Part shown: piece after piece, positions 51,100 to 59,099 of the stretch
Numbering within the stretch: the first letter of the stretch is position 1
Layout: every line of letters starts with the position of its first letter
DNA from: Blastomonas ursincola
GTDB lineage: Bacteria; Pseudomonadota; Alphaproteobacteria; Sphingomonadales; Sphingomonadaceae
NCBI RefSeq assembly: GCF_013607875.1
Contig: NZ_VDES01000003.1
Location: forward strand, 537,374 to 601,373
Length of the DNA: 64,000 nucleotides
Direction of reading: 5' to 3'
Position numbers and translations under genes: made by a program
The notes under the pieces: generated by a model
Database searches by the model: none
What the model was told of the DNA's origin: nothing
What the model saw: only the letters and a program-made list of their open reading frames with translations

Positions 51100-52227
51100 T
51101 CAGCGACCGGAGTCCTGCTGAATCTGTACCCCCTGATAGCCTTTGCGACGCGCCAGCGTAACCCCCTGCTGCGCGGCATTTGCATCAGGATAGGGACCAT
51201 AGCGGACACGAAACAGCTTGCCATCGGCGCTCGCGACGGTCTTGGCGCCGATCCGCCTGGCCAGTTCGTCAGCCCGCGCCTTGGAAGAGAAGGATGCGAC
51301 CTGGACGAAATAGGAGCCGGCCGACGCCGCTGCTGGCGGCGCAGCAGGCGCGGGGGCGAGCGTCGCGCGATTGTCGCCGGTGCTGTTCTCGGCCATCTGC
51401 GGCCGGCCGCCCCTGCCCCCCTTTTCGCCCTCGACGATGAAGCGGTCACTGCCCTGGGTGCGGGGGGTCGGGGATGGCAGCTGCGCGGCCGGTTTGGCAG
51501 CCGCTGCTGCCGGTCCTGCGGGGGTTCGCGAGCCCGGTGCGGGCTTGATTTCGGGGCTGGCCTTGGTGCCTGCGTCTGCCACGACGGGTGCCGGCGCGGC
51601 ATCTGCCGCCGGGATCGACGCCAGATTGGCCGGCTTTGGCTTGCCTTCGAGCTTGCGGCGCAGCGGCACCAGCAGCGATTCGGGCGTATCCATCCGCGCC
51701 GCGACTTCCTGGCCCTGGCGCAGCCTCGCGCGCTCGGCCTCGGGCGGATTGACCCGGCGAACGCGCACGGCAAACGACCCCTGCCCCAGCACGCCCAGCT
51801 GGCGCGCTGCGCCCTGCGACAGATCGAGCAGACGCTCGGGCGCTGCCGGTCCGCGATCGTTGAGCCGGACCAGGATGGTCTTGCCGGTATCGAGTGCGGT
51901 TACCTCGACATAGCTGGGCAGCGGCAACGTGCGATGCGCGCCGCTGATCGCTTCGGGGTTGAACGTTTCGCCATTGGCGGTGCTGCGCCCGCCCAGCTCC
52001 TGCCCGTACCAGCTGGCATAGCCGGTCTCATCATAATTGAAGGCATCGCTCGGCGTGTAGGTGATGCCGCCGAGCTGATACGGCTCGCCCAGCTTCACCG
52101 GATAGTCGGTGACGCCGCCCGCTGTCTTGGGCGGCGCGGTCTCGAGGCTGCGCGTGACGGTGCTGCCCCCGCCGCATCCGGTCAGCGCGAGGCTGAGCCC
52201 TGCGCTCACGATCATCCAGTTCCTCAT
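51100..52227 (-). CDS. rlpA: RlpA-like septal lipoprotein with SPOR domain
   Basis: The 375-aa protein starts MRNWMIVSAGLSLALTGCGG, a lipoprotein signal with lipobox LTGC. It has the RlpA double-psi beta-barrel (ETGYASWYGQELGGRSTANG, EAISGAHRTLPLPSYVEVTA, VRLNDRGPAAPERLLDLSQG), a long proline- and alanine-rich linker and a C-terminal SPOR domain (SYFVQVASFSSKARADELAR) that binds denuded peptidoglycan at the septum. RlpA is a lytic transglycosylase in some bacteria. ATG 52227 is chosen since it gives the lipoprotein signal. Confidence 0.95.
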   Translation of the reverse strand: MRNWMIVSAGLSLALTGCGGGSTVTRSLETAPPKTAGGVTDYPVKLGEPYQLGGITYTPSDAFNYDETGYASWYGQELGGRSTANGETFNPEAISGAHRTLPLPSYVEVTALDTGKTILVRLNDRGPAAPERLLDLSQGAARQLGVLGQGSFAVRVRRVNPPEAERARLRQGQEVAARMDTPESLLVPLRRKLEGKPKPANLASIPAADAAPAPVVADAGTKASPEIKPAPGSRTPAGPAAAAAKPAAQLPSPTPRTQGSDRFIVEGEKGGRGGRPQMAENSTGDNRATLAPAPAAPPAAASAGSYFVQVASFSSKARADELARRIGAKTVASADGKLFRVRYGPYPDANAAQQGVTLARRKGYQGVQIQQDSGR

Positions 52228-52253
52228 CCCGCTTCCCCCTTTTGCCCGGCCGA

Positions 52254-53351
52254 TCAGTTGCGCACGCCGTCTGCCAGCAATCCTACCGACATCGCATAGT
52301 AATTGGAGCAATTATAGTCGAGGATCGCCCGATAGTTGCGCGTCAGAAGATAGCCCTGCGCATCGAGGCCCGGCGTCAGCAGCAGCGAGGCCTTGATCTT
52401 GTCGTCGCCGGGCCACACGCCGCCGCGCGGCACCACGCCCAGCGCCTTCCATTCGCGGAGCGTCTTCCACTCGCTATGCCGTTCGATGGCGCGCGCGCAC
52501 TTGGTCACGGTCTCGCGATTGGTAATGGCGGCCGGGTTTATCGTGGAAGGAATCGAGACGGCAAAGCCCCAGGGTTCGCCGCGTTGCCAGCCGGCCGCGA
52601 CCATGTAATTGGCGATCGAGGCAAAGGCATCCGCACGGCTCGACCAGATTTCCGCCTTGCCGTCGCCGTCGCCGTCCTTGGCAAGCTTGAGATAGACCGA
52701 GGGCAGAAATTGCGGATAGCCGAAAGCGCCGGCATAGCTGCCGCGCAGCACCGACCTTGGCACGCCCAGATCGACCATCTTGAGCACCGCGATCAGCTCG
52801 CCCTCGAACAGGTCGCGCCTGCGCCCTTCATAAGCCAGCGTCGCGAGCGCGCGCGGCAGGTCGGTCTTGCCCAGCAGCGTGCCATAGTTGGTTTCATGCC
52901 CGAAGATTGCGACCATGATCGAGGCTGGCACCCCCGTCTTCTGCTCGATCGCGACCAGCCGGGCGGCCTCGTCGGCATAGACCTGCTGGCCCTGGCGAAT
53001 CTTGGCGGCGTTGATGCGCTTGGCCATTTCGGGACCGAATGAGGGAAAGCTCTGTCCGGGCAGAGTCGGCGCGAAACGGCGATCGAGCGCGGCCACGCTT
53101 TCGTCGAAGCTCAGCGTCGGCAGCACGGCATCGATCGTCCGCTGCGACACGCCCTCGCGCCGCGCGCGGGCGGCGACACTGTCGAGATAGCGCTGGAAAC
53201 CCTGGGTCTGCGCTGCCTTCGCCTCCGCGCCCGGTAACGGCTGGACGATCTCGCGCTGCGCCGTACTGGGACTGCCGCAGGCGAGCAGCGCAGCGGTGCT
53301 GATGACGGCGCATGCGCGCACCGCAGCCGAGTGTACGATATTGAAATTCAT
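52254..53351 (-). CDS. mltB: Lytic murein transglycosylase (MltB family)
   Basis: The 365-aa protein has a lipoprotein-like signal (AVISTAALLACGSPSTA), then the SLT_2 domain: VYADEAARLVAIEQKTGVPA, SIMVAIFGHETNYGTLLGKT (catalytic Glu in GHETNYG), AGAFGYPQFLPSVYLKLAKD and DAFASIANYMVAAGWQRGEP, ending with a peptidoglycan-binding-like C-terminus. It cleaves glycan strands and probably acts together with RlpA just downstream and the carboxypeptidase. The start at 53351 is chosen to give the signal peptide. Confidence 0.94.
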   Translation of the reverse strand: MNFNIVHSAAVRACAVISTAALLACGSPSTAQREIVQPLPGAEAKAAQTQGFQRYLDSVAARARREGVSQRTIDAVLPTLSFDESVAALDRRFAPTLPGQSFPSFGPEMAKRINAAKIRQGQQVYADEAARLVAIEQKTGVPASIMVAIFGHETNYGTLLGKTDLPRALATLAYEGRRRDLFEGELIAVLKMVDLGVPRSVLRGSYAGAFGYPQFLPSVYLKLAKDGDGDGKAEIWSSRADAFASIANYMVAAGWQRGEPWGFAVSIPSTINPAAITNRETVTKCARAIERHSEWKTLREWKALGVVPRGGVWPGDDKIKASLLLTPGLDAQGYLLTRNYRAILDYNCSNYYAMSVGLLADGVRN

Positions 53352-53555
53352 GCGATACTCCCAGGGGCGGTTGTGCCACCAAGCCGGTGCGGGGGAAAGG
53401 GCACAGATCATGCACCCATCCCGCCATGGCCACGCTTGACCGGCGCTGAACCACGCGGGCATGCTGCCCGCAAGTTTCGCTTTCCAGATTTTACCACCTC
53501 GGCTAACAACCGTGCCGCACACCGGGCCCGCACTGGCGCGCCTGGCGCTGTCTGT

Positions 53556-53645
53556 GGAAGAGTGTCCGAGTGGTTTAAGGAACCGGTCTTGAAAACCGGC
53601 GAGGGTGCAAGCTCTCCGTGGGTTCGAATCCCACCTCTTCCGCCA
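53556..53645 (+). tRNA. tRNA-Ser (anticodon TGA)
   Basis: GGAAGAG at 53556 pairs with CTCTTCC ending at 53641, followed by G and an encoded CCA (53643-53645). The anticodon stem CCGGT/ACCGG encloses CTTGAAA-type loop with anticodon TGA. There is a long variable arm (GAGGGTGCAAGCTCTC) and the T loop GGTTCGAATCC. Length and long arm fit serine. Confidence 0.97.
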
Positions 53646-53914
53646 GCCGCCGCAAGCCTTATTCCGGACGCGAGACCCACCACCTCCAATCGGCCATGAT
53701 GGGGGCATGGTCCATGTTGTAACGTCCAAGTTGCGGCTTGATGTCGGCGATATCTCGGCTTGGCGGCGTAGACTGTGCCGGGCTGAACGACCAGGCTGAG
53801 GGCATTGCCACATCGCTGTCCCGTGATTAGACCCCGGCGATGGCATTGCGCGCCGCCCGGTTCAGATTTTCGAACCTGCTGGGATTGTCGGGCTCCTTGC
53901 GGTCTATCTGCGCG

Positions 53915-54595
53915 CTAGCGCTTCGCCACAACTGGGCGAGCCGGGATGGATGCCATGCCTTCGTGCTGCGTCCGGGCTGCACACACGAGCTCTTCAACAT
54001 GTGCGGCCGGAGCACCTAGCCCGGTCAGCCCCATGAGCAGCATGTCGCCTAGCCGATCCGCGGCGACCTGGCGCGAAGGGCGCGTCTCGACAAGGTGCAT
54101 CATCAACACCTGGCAAAGGCCGAGCCAGTAGAGCACGCCCGATTGGCGCGCCTCCGGCTGGAGCAGGCCCTGTTCCAGCGCCGCTTCGATATCGTCACTG
54201 AGCCCGCGGTTCAGCGGATGCGACTGGTTGGTGGCGGGCACCTGACTGCGCAGCAGCACCATCGCCCGGCGCGGCTGTTCGACTGCGAAACGCGCGGCCA
54301 CGGCCATCCCTCCGGCGATGCGCGCGACGGGATCGCTCACGCCTGCATTGGCGCGCGCCACCTCCGCCTCCACCTCCAGCCGCACCTCGGCGGCCACGGC
54401 GGCGGCGAAATCGTGCTTGTCCTTGAAGTGGTTGAAGAAACTGCCCTTCGCGACCCCCGCCCGTGCAACAAAATCGTCAATCGGAATGGCATCGATCGGA
54501 CGATCGACCATGAGATCGAGCCCCGCAGCGATGAGAGCCACGCGGGTTCTCCCGGTGCGGGACGGCCGGGATTCTGGAAACGTCTGACTGGACAT
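53915..54595 (-). CDS. TetR-family repressor of the aromatic cluster
   Basis: The 226-aa protein has a TetR N-terminal HTH: RVALIAAGLDLMVDRPIDAI, DDFVARAGVAKGSFFNHFKD (recognition helix SFFNHFKDK) and a divergent ligand-binding C-terminus. It is divergent from the dioxygenase gene, with two TTGAC-N6-GTCA palindromes between, so it most likely represses both itself and the dioxygenase-FAH-hydroxylase genes and is released by a pathway substrate. The inducer is unknown. Confidence 0.92.
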   Translation of the reverse strand: MSSQTFPESRPSRTGRTRVALIAAGLDLMVDRPIDAIPIDDFVARAGVAKGSFFNHFKDKHDFAAAVAAEVRLEVEAEVARANAGVSDPVARIAGGMAVAARFAVEQPRRAMVLLRSQVPATNQSHPLNRGLSDDIEAALEQGLLQPEARQSGVLYWLGLCQVLMMHLVETRPSRQVAADRLGDMLLMGLTGLGAPAAHVEELVCAARTQHEGMASIPARPVVAKR

Positions 54596-54608
54596 ACCCG
54601 AGCCCTAC

Positions 54609-54624
54609 TTGACCAGACAGTCAA
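54609..54624. promoter_or_regulatory. TetR operator candidate 1
   Basis: TTGACCAGACAGTCAA is an inverted repeat TTGAC-N6-GTCAA, 14 bp before the TetR start. A second similar site lies exactly 27 bp further on, centre to centre. Confidence 0.7.
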
Positions 54625-54635
54625 AATCAACCATT

Positions 54636-54651
54636 TTGACCAAATAGTCAT
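54636..54651. promoter_or_regulatory. TetR operator candidate 2
   Basis: TTGACCAAATAGTCAT is the second copy (TTGAC-N6-GTCA), about 45 bp before the dioxygenase start. Its TTGACC can also serve as a promoter -35 element. Confidence 0.7.
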
Positions 54652-54695
54652 ATATGATTCGGCATGTGATGCCGGACGCACAAAAGGAGTGGGTC

Positions 54696-55706
54696 ATGGC
54701 GATCATCAAGGTCGAGGACATCGCGCATGTGCGGTTTGCCGTGCCCGACCTTGCATTGATGCGCGGATTTCTCGAGGATTTCGGGCTCTCCTGCTTCGAA
54801 CAGGGCGGAAGGCTCTACGGCAAGGGCAGCGACGGACGACCGTTCATCCATGCAACCGAGCCGGGGGCAGCAACATTCCTTGCGGTTGGGCTGCGCGCTG
54901 CCAGGATTGCCGATCTGGAAATTCTGGCCGCCCAGGAAGGCGTTGCCGTCGAGCCTCTGGAAGAGCCCGGCGGCGGCATGGTTGTGCGCCTTGCCGATCC
55001 GGACGGATACCGCGTCGAGGTGGTCGCGGGCCAGCAATGCGAGGCGCCCGCCCCCTGCCCGCGCCCACGGTTCAACTCCGCGGCCGACAAGCCTCGGCAG
55101 CGCGAGACGATCCGACTGGAGCCCGCCCCCGCGCATGTTCGCCGGATCGGTCATGCGGTGCTCAAGGTGAGCGATTTCCGCGCCTCGGAGCGCTGGTGGA
55201 AGGCCCGTTTCGGCTTTCTTACCTCCGACGAGATCGAGGCTGCGCCGGGCGTACCGCTGGGTGCGTTCATGCGCTGCGACCGAGGAGACGTGGCGTCCGA
55301 CCACCACACCATCTTTCTCGCCCAGCTCCCCGGCGCTCTAGGGCTGCTTCACGCAGCCTTTGAAGTCGAAAGCCTCGATGACCTGATGCTTGGCCACGAG
55401 TATCTCAAGGTCCGCGAGCGCCAGGCTGCCTGGGGCGTGGGGCGGCACATCATGGGCAGCCAGATCTTCGATTACTGGAAAGACCCGTTCGGCAACGAGC
55501 TGGAGCACTGGACCGACGGAGATCTGTTCACCGCCGCCGACCCACCCGCCAAACAGACGATGCAGGCGCTGCTCGCGGTCCAATGGGGCGCACCGCACCC
55601 GATGTTCGCCGGCAGGATGGCCCCGCCGCCTGGCCTTGTCGCTTTCGTCACCGCGCTGCAGCTGCGCCTGAAGCGCCTCTTTGCCCGCTCACCCAAGGAA
55701 GCCTGA
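54696..55706 (+). CDS. VOC-family extradiol ring-cleavage dioxygenase
   Basis: The 336-aa protein has two vicinal-oxygen-chelate modules (about residues 1-110 and 145-280). The second holds likely iron ligands: the His in VRRIGHAVLKVSDF, the HH in SDHHTIFLAQLPG and the Glu in DPFGNELEHWTDGD, the type I extradiol pattern. It would open a catechol-like ring. A ribosome site AAAGGAG precedes the ATG at 54696. It starts a three-gene unit with an FAH-family hydrolase 3 nt downstream and a hydroxylase. Substrate cannot be set from sequence. Confidence 0.88.
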   Translation: MAIIKVEDIAHVRFAVPDLALMRGFLEDFGLSCFEQGGRLYGKGSDGRPFIHATEPGAATFLAVGLRAARIADLEILAAQEGVAVEPLEEPGGGMVVRLADPDGYRVEVVAGQQCEAPAPCPRPRFNSAADKPRQRETIRLEPAPAHVRRIGHAVLKVSDFRASERWWKARFGFLTSDEIEAAPGVPLGAFMRCDRGDVASDHHTIFLAQLPGALGLLHAAFEVESLDDLMLGHEYLKVRERQAAWGVGRHIMGSQIFDYWKDPFGNELEHWTDGDLFTAADPPAKQTMQALLAVQWGAPHPMFAGRMAPPPGLVAFVTALQLRLKRLFARSPKEA

Positions 55707-55709
55707 TCC

Positions 55710-56549
55710 ATGAAACTCTGCACCTTCACTGCCGATGGCGTCACCCGCACCGGGATTGTCGTCGACGACACAGTGGTCGAGACCGGCGTGCTGGGCTCGA
55801 TGATCGACCTGATCCGCGATTGGGACCGGTTGAAGCCCGAGCTTGAGACCAGAGCGGCAAGCGGTGGCGGGGTACCGCTCGCTTCGGTGAGGCTCGAAGC
55901 CCCGGTTCAGCGCCCCGGCAAGATTTTCGCCATCGGCCTCAACTATGCCGACCACATCGCCGAAAGCGGCCTCGGCACGCCCGAGCGGCAGGTCTGGTTC
56001 ACCAAGGCGCAGACCAGCGTCAACGCTCCCTATGATCCGATCCTGATCGCGCGCGGAACGATGACGCCGGATTATGAGGCCGAACTGGTGGCGGTGATCG
56101 GCCAGGGCGGCAAGCACATTGTCGCTGCCGACGCGTCTGCCGCGATCTTCGGCTATTGTGTCGGCAACGACGTGACCGAGCGCATGTGGCAACATGCCGT
56201 ACCGCAATGGTCGCTCGGCAAGAGCTTCGATACCCACGCACCGATGGGCCCCTGGATCGTCACCGCCGACGAGCTGGGCGATCCGCATGATCTGGGCATC
56301 CGCTGCTACGTCAACGGCGAGGAGCGGCAGAGCTCGAATACCGGCCACCTCGTCTACAACGTGTGGCAGCAGGTCGAGCACCTGTCGGTCGGCATGACGC
56401 TGGAGCCCGGCGATTGCCTGTTCACCGGCACCCCTGGCGGCATCGGCGCGGCGATGAACCCGCGCCAGTTTCTCAAGCCGGGCGACGTCGTGCGCACCGA
56501 GATCGATCGGCTCGGCGCGATCGAAGGCATCATGGTGGCGGAAGACTAG
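55710..56549 (+). CDS. Fumarylacetoacetate hydrolase-family protein
   Basis: The 279-aa protein has the FAH-fold C-terminal domain: PGKIFAIGLNYADHIAESGL, VWFTKAQTSVNAPYDPILIA, YEAELVAVIGQGGKHIVAAD (metal Glu), GYCVGNDVTERMWQH, GPWIVTADELGDPHDL and PGDCLFTGTPGGIGAAMNPR. Family members hydrolyse or decarboxylate beta-diketo acids formed after ring cleavage. It begins 3 nt after the dioxygenase, so it probably handles the cleavage product. All metal-site residues seem present. Confidence 0.92.
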   Translation: MKLCTFTADGVTRTGIVVDDTVVETGVLGSMIDLIRDWDRLKPELETRAASGGGVPLASVRLEAPVQRPGKIFAIGLNYADHIAESGLGTPERQVWFTKAQTSVNAPYDPILIARGTMTPDYEAELVAVIGQGGKHIVAADASAAIFGYCVGNDVTERMWQHAVPQWSLGKSFDTHAPMGPWIVTADELGDPHDLGIRCYVNGEERQSSNTGHLVYNVWQQVEHLSVGMTLEPGDCLFTGTPGGIGAAMNPRQFLKPGDVVRTEIDRLGAIEGIMVAED

Positions 56550-56665
56550 GGCGTTGGTGCGGGCGATGTCCACGCACGGAATGGGCGATCGGTGCACCGG
56601 AAAGGTCACCGTGGCCCAAGACGGCATGGTGCTGGCGTTCTGAGGCTGGCGGGAGGGGGGGGGCG

Positions 56666-58111
56666 ATGGACGATTTCGATTGTGACGTGCTGATTGTCGG
56701 CGGCGGGCCGACCGGAGTGACGCTCGCCTCGCTTCTGGCGGGGCGCGGCATATCGGTAATCGTTGCCGAGAAGGAGACGGGCATCTTCCCCCTCCCCCGT
56801 GCGGCGCATATCGACCATGAGGGGATGCGCATCCTGCAGGAGGCGGGCGCGGCCGAGGCGGTCATGGCGGCCAGCCGCCACACCAGCCGCTACGAATTCC
56901 GCAACGCGAACGGCAAGGTGCTGCTCTGCTTCGACGGGGCTGACCGGATCGGCCCGGGCGGATGGCCGGTGGCCAACATGATTCACCAGCCCTCGGTCGA
57001 AGCCGCGCTCCGCGCCTCGCTCGCCGAACGTGCGCCCGATGCGCTGCGCCGGGGGTGGGAGATGGTCGGCTTCGCACAGGACATTGAGGGGGTCACCGCC
57101 TGTTTTGCAACGCCGCAAGGCGAATGCTCCGTGCGCGCGCGCTGGCTTGTGGGGGCTGACGGAGCACGCAGTCCGGTCAGGAAGGCCTGCGCCATCGCCT
57201 TCGAGGATCTGGGCTTCGAGGAGCCCTGGCTCGTCGTGGACGTCCTGGTCGACGATCCATCGCGCCTGCCAGCCGCCAATCTCCAGATCTGCGATCCCGC
57301 GCGTCCCACGACCTGCGTCCTCATGGGCGAAGGCCGCCACCGCTGGGAGTTCATGATCCTGCCCGGCGAGAGCGCCGAGGCGATCAGCACCCCTGCTTCG
57401 GTGGAGCGTCTTCTTACGCCGTGGAATGTGGCAGGCGCTGTCAGGATCGAGCGGACGGCCGTTTATACGTTTCGGGCCCGCATCGCCGAACAATGGCGCA
57501 AGGAACGCGTTCTCCTCGCCGGAGACGCCGCCCACCAGACCCCGCCATTCGCCGGCCAGGGCCTGTGTTCGGGCCTGCGCGACGCGGCCAACCTTGCATG
57601 GAAGCTGGCCGAATCAGTGAAGGGCGGGGCCGATGCGACGCTGCTCGACACCTACCAGCCCGAACGCGCGCCGAACCTGCGCGCGACGATCGACATGGCG
57701 ATCATGATGGGCCGCATGGTGTGCACGACCAGCCGGGTCGGCGCGGTCGTGCGCGATGCCAAGCTCGGCCTGGCCCGGATGCTCGGCAAGCTCCCCGATG
57801 CACCGCCAGCCTATCCACCGCTGGCAACGGGCGCCATCATGAGCGGCGCATCGGCGGCGGGCAGTTACTTCCCGCAAGCCATTGCGAGCAACGGCGCTCG
57901 CCTCGACGATGTTCTGGGCCCGGACATGGCACTCATCAGCCGCAGCGCGCTGGCAGAAGAGCCACTCGCCCCCTACGCGGATGTCTTGCGTGAATGGCTC
58001 GACAGCCATCGGGCCGATGCGGTGCTGATCCGGCCGGATCGTTATGTGTTCGGGGCAGGCGATGCCTACGAACTAAAGCAACAGTGGCACACCGCGCTGC
58101 GGGCCGCTTGA
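56666..58111 (+). CDS. FAD-dependent aromatic hydroxylase (MhpA-like)
   Basis: The 481-aa protein begins with DVLIVGGGPTGVTLASLLAG (FAD Rossmann), contains VGADGARSPVRKACAI (DG motif) and VLLAGDAAHQTPPFAGQG (GD motif), and has RDAANLAWKLAESVKGGADA, the class A flavin monooxygenase set, closest in pattern to 3-(3-hydroxyphenyl)propionate hydroxylase. It probably makes the catechol for the dioxygenase. A run of nine G (56655-56663) ends 2 nt before the ATG and covers the ribosome site. The gap from the FAH gene is 116 nt with nothing else in it. Confidence 0.93.
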   Translation: MDDFDCDVLIVGGGPTGVTLASLLAGRGISVIVAEKETGIFPLPRAAHIDHEGMRILQEAGAAEAVMAASRHTSRYEFRNANGKVLLCFDGADRIGPGGWPVANMIHQPSVEAALRASLAERAPDALRRGWEMVGFAQDIEGVTACFATPQGECSVRARWLVGADGARSPVRKACAIAFEDLGFEEPWLVVDVLVDDPSRLPAANLQICDPARPTTCVLMGEGRHRWEFMILPGESAEAISTPASVERLLTPWNVAGAVRIERTAVYTFRARIAEQWRKERVLLAGDAAHQTPPFAGQGLCSGLRDAANLAWKLAESVKGGADATLLDTYQPERAPNLRATIDMAIMMGRMVCTTSRVGAVVRDAKLGLARMLGKLPDAPPAYPPLATGAIMSGASAAGSYFPQAIASNGARLDDVLGPDMALISRSALAEEPLAPYADVLREWLDSHRADAVLIRPDRYVFGAGDAYELKQQWHTALRAA

Positions 58112-58361
58112 ACGAGCCGGAAAAGCGCGAAGCTGACGAAAATTGGCGGCAATGGTCCAATCGGGGAACGACGTCGCGTTGTATCTGCCACGACCGAAAC
58201 CGATCTTCCTGCCTGTTTCACAACAGCGCCTGCAACTGGCAGCGCGATCGTTTTTCGGCCCTGGCATCTATCGTCGCGTCGCCCAAGCCGGTATGTCTGC
58301 CAGCAAGGACCACGTCTTGCGGGGCTGACCATCCTGACCTTGCCTGGAGCCGAACTCCCCT

Positions 58362-59099
58362 ATGACCGCCGACCCATCCGAGACCGTCAAGGTCGCCAGC
58401 TACAACATCCGCAAGGCCGTGGGCACAGATCGCAGGCACAATCCCGAGCGAATCATGCGCGTCCTGGCTGAAACCGGCGCAGATATCGCCGTGCTCCAGG
58501 AGGCCGATCGCCGTCTTGGCGAACGTCCCAGTGCACTACCCGCCGGCCTGGTCGAGGAGGCCGGGTGGCAGGTGGTGCCGGTCGCGACCAGCCGCAACGG
58601 GATTGGCTGGCATGGCAATGCGATACTGGTGTCGCCGCGGATCGACATAATCCGCGGTGCGCGTCTGAAGCTGCCGATGCTCGAGCCGCGCGGGGCGGTC
58701 CTCGCCGACCTTGCGATCGGCAGCCAGCCGCTGCGTATCGTGGGCGCGCATCTTGACCTCTCGGGCCTTTGGCGGCCGCGACAGATCAGGGCTCTCGGCC
58801 ATCATGTCGAAGGGCAGGACCAGCCCCTGCCGACGCTGATTGCGGGCGATTTCAACGAATGGCGCGGCTTGCCCGCAGGTTTCCAGCATCTTGCGCGCAA
58901 TTTCGAACATGTCCGGCCCGGTCCAAGCTTTCCGGCGCGCTGGCCGGTGGCGCATCTTGACCGGATGTTCGCGTCGCCCGAACTGACGGTCGAGGATGCA
59001 GCCGTGCATCGCAGCGCGCTTGCGGCATCCGCTTCCGACCATCTGCCGGTCTGGGCCAGGCTCAAACTGCCCGTCATGCGCAAGCCGGATGGTGCATGA
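58362..59099 (+). CDS. Endonuclease/exonuclease/phosphatase-family protein
   Basis: The 245-aa protein has the EEP fold: VKVASYNIRKAVGTDRRHNP, DIAVLQEADRRLG (metal Glu), WHGNAILVSPRID, LRIVGAHLDLSGLWRPRQIR, LIAGDFNEWRGLPAG and the C-terminal SDHLPVWARLKL. It could act on nucleic acids, phosphoinositide-like substrates or phospholipids. The ATGA overlap with the following phospholipase D gene ties it to lipid work; in proteobacteria this pair is common. The 250 nt upstream hold no gene. Confidence 0.92.
   Translation: MTADPSETVKVASYNIRKAVGTDRRHNPERIMRVLAETGADIAVLQEADRRLGERPSALPAGLVEEAGWQVVPVATSRNGIGWHGNAILVSPRIDIIRGARLKLPMLEPRGAVLADLAIGSQPLRIVGAHLDLSGLWRPRQIRALGHHVEGQDQPLPTLIAGDFNEWRGLPAGFQHLARNFEHVRPGPSFPARWPVAHLDRMFASPELTVEDAAVHRSALAASASDHLPVWARLKLPVMRKPDGA

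Noticed and set aside
53556-53645. tRNA-Ser as the attachment site of the element
   Set aside because: It is about 24 kb from the island edge, with core genes between and no integrase beside it.
58143-58328. 61-codon frame between the hydroxylase and the EEP gene
   Set aside because: No good ribosome site and no family; too weak to call.
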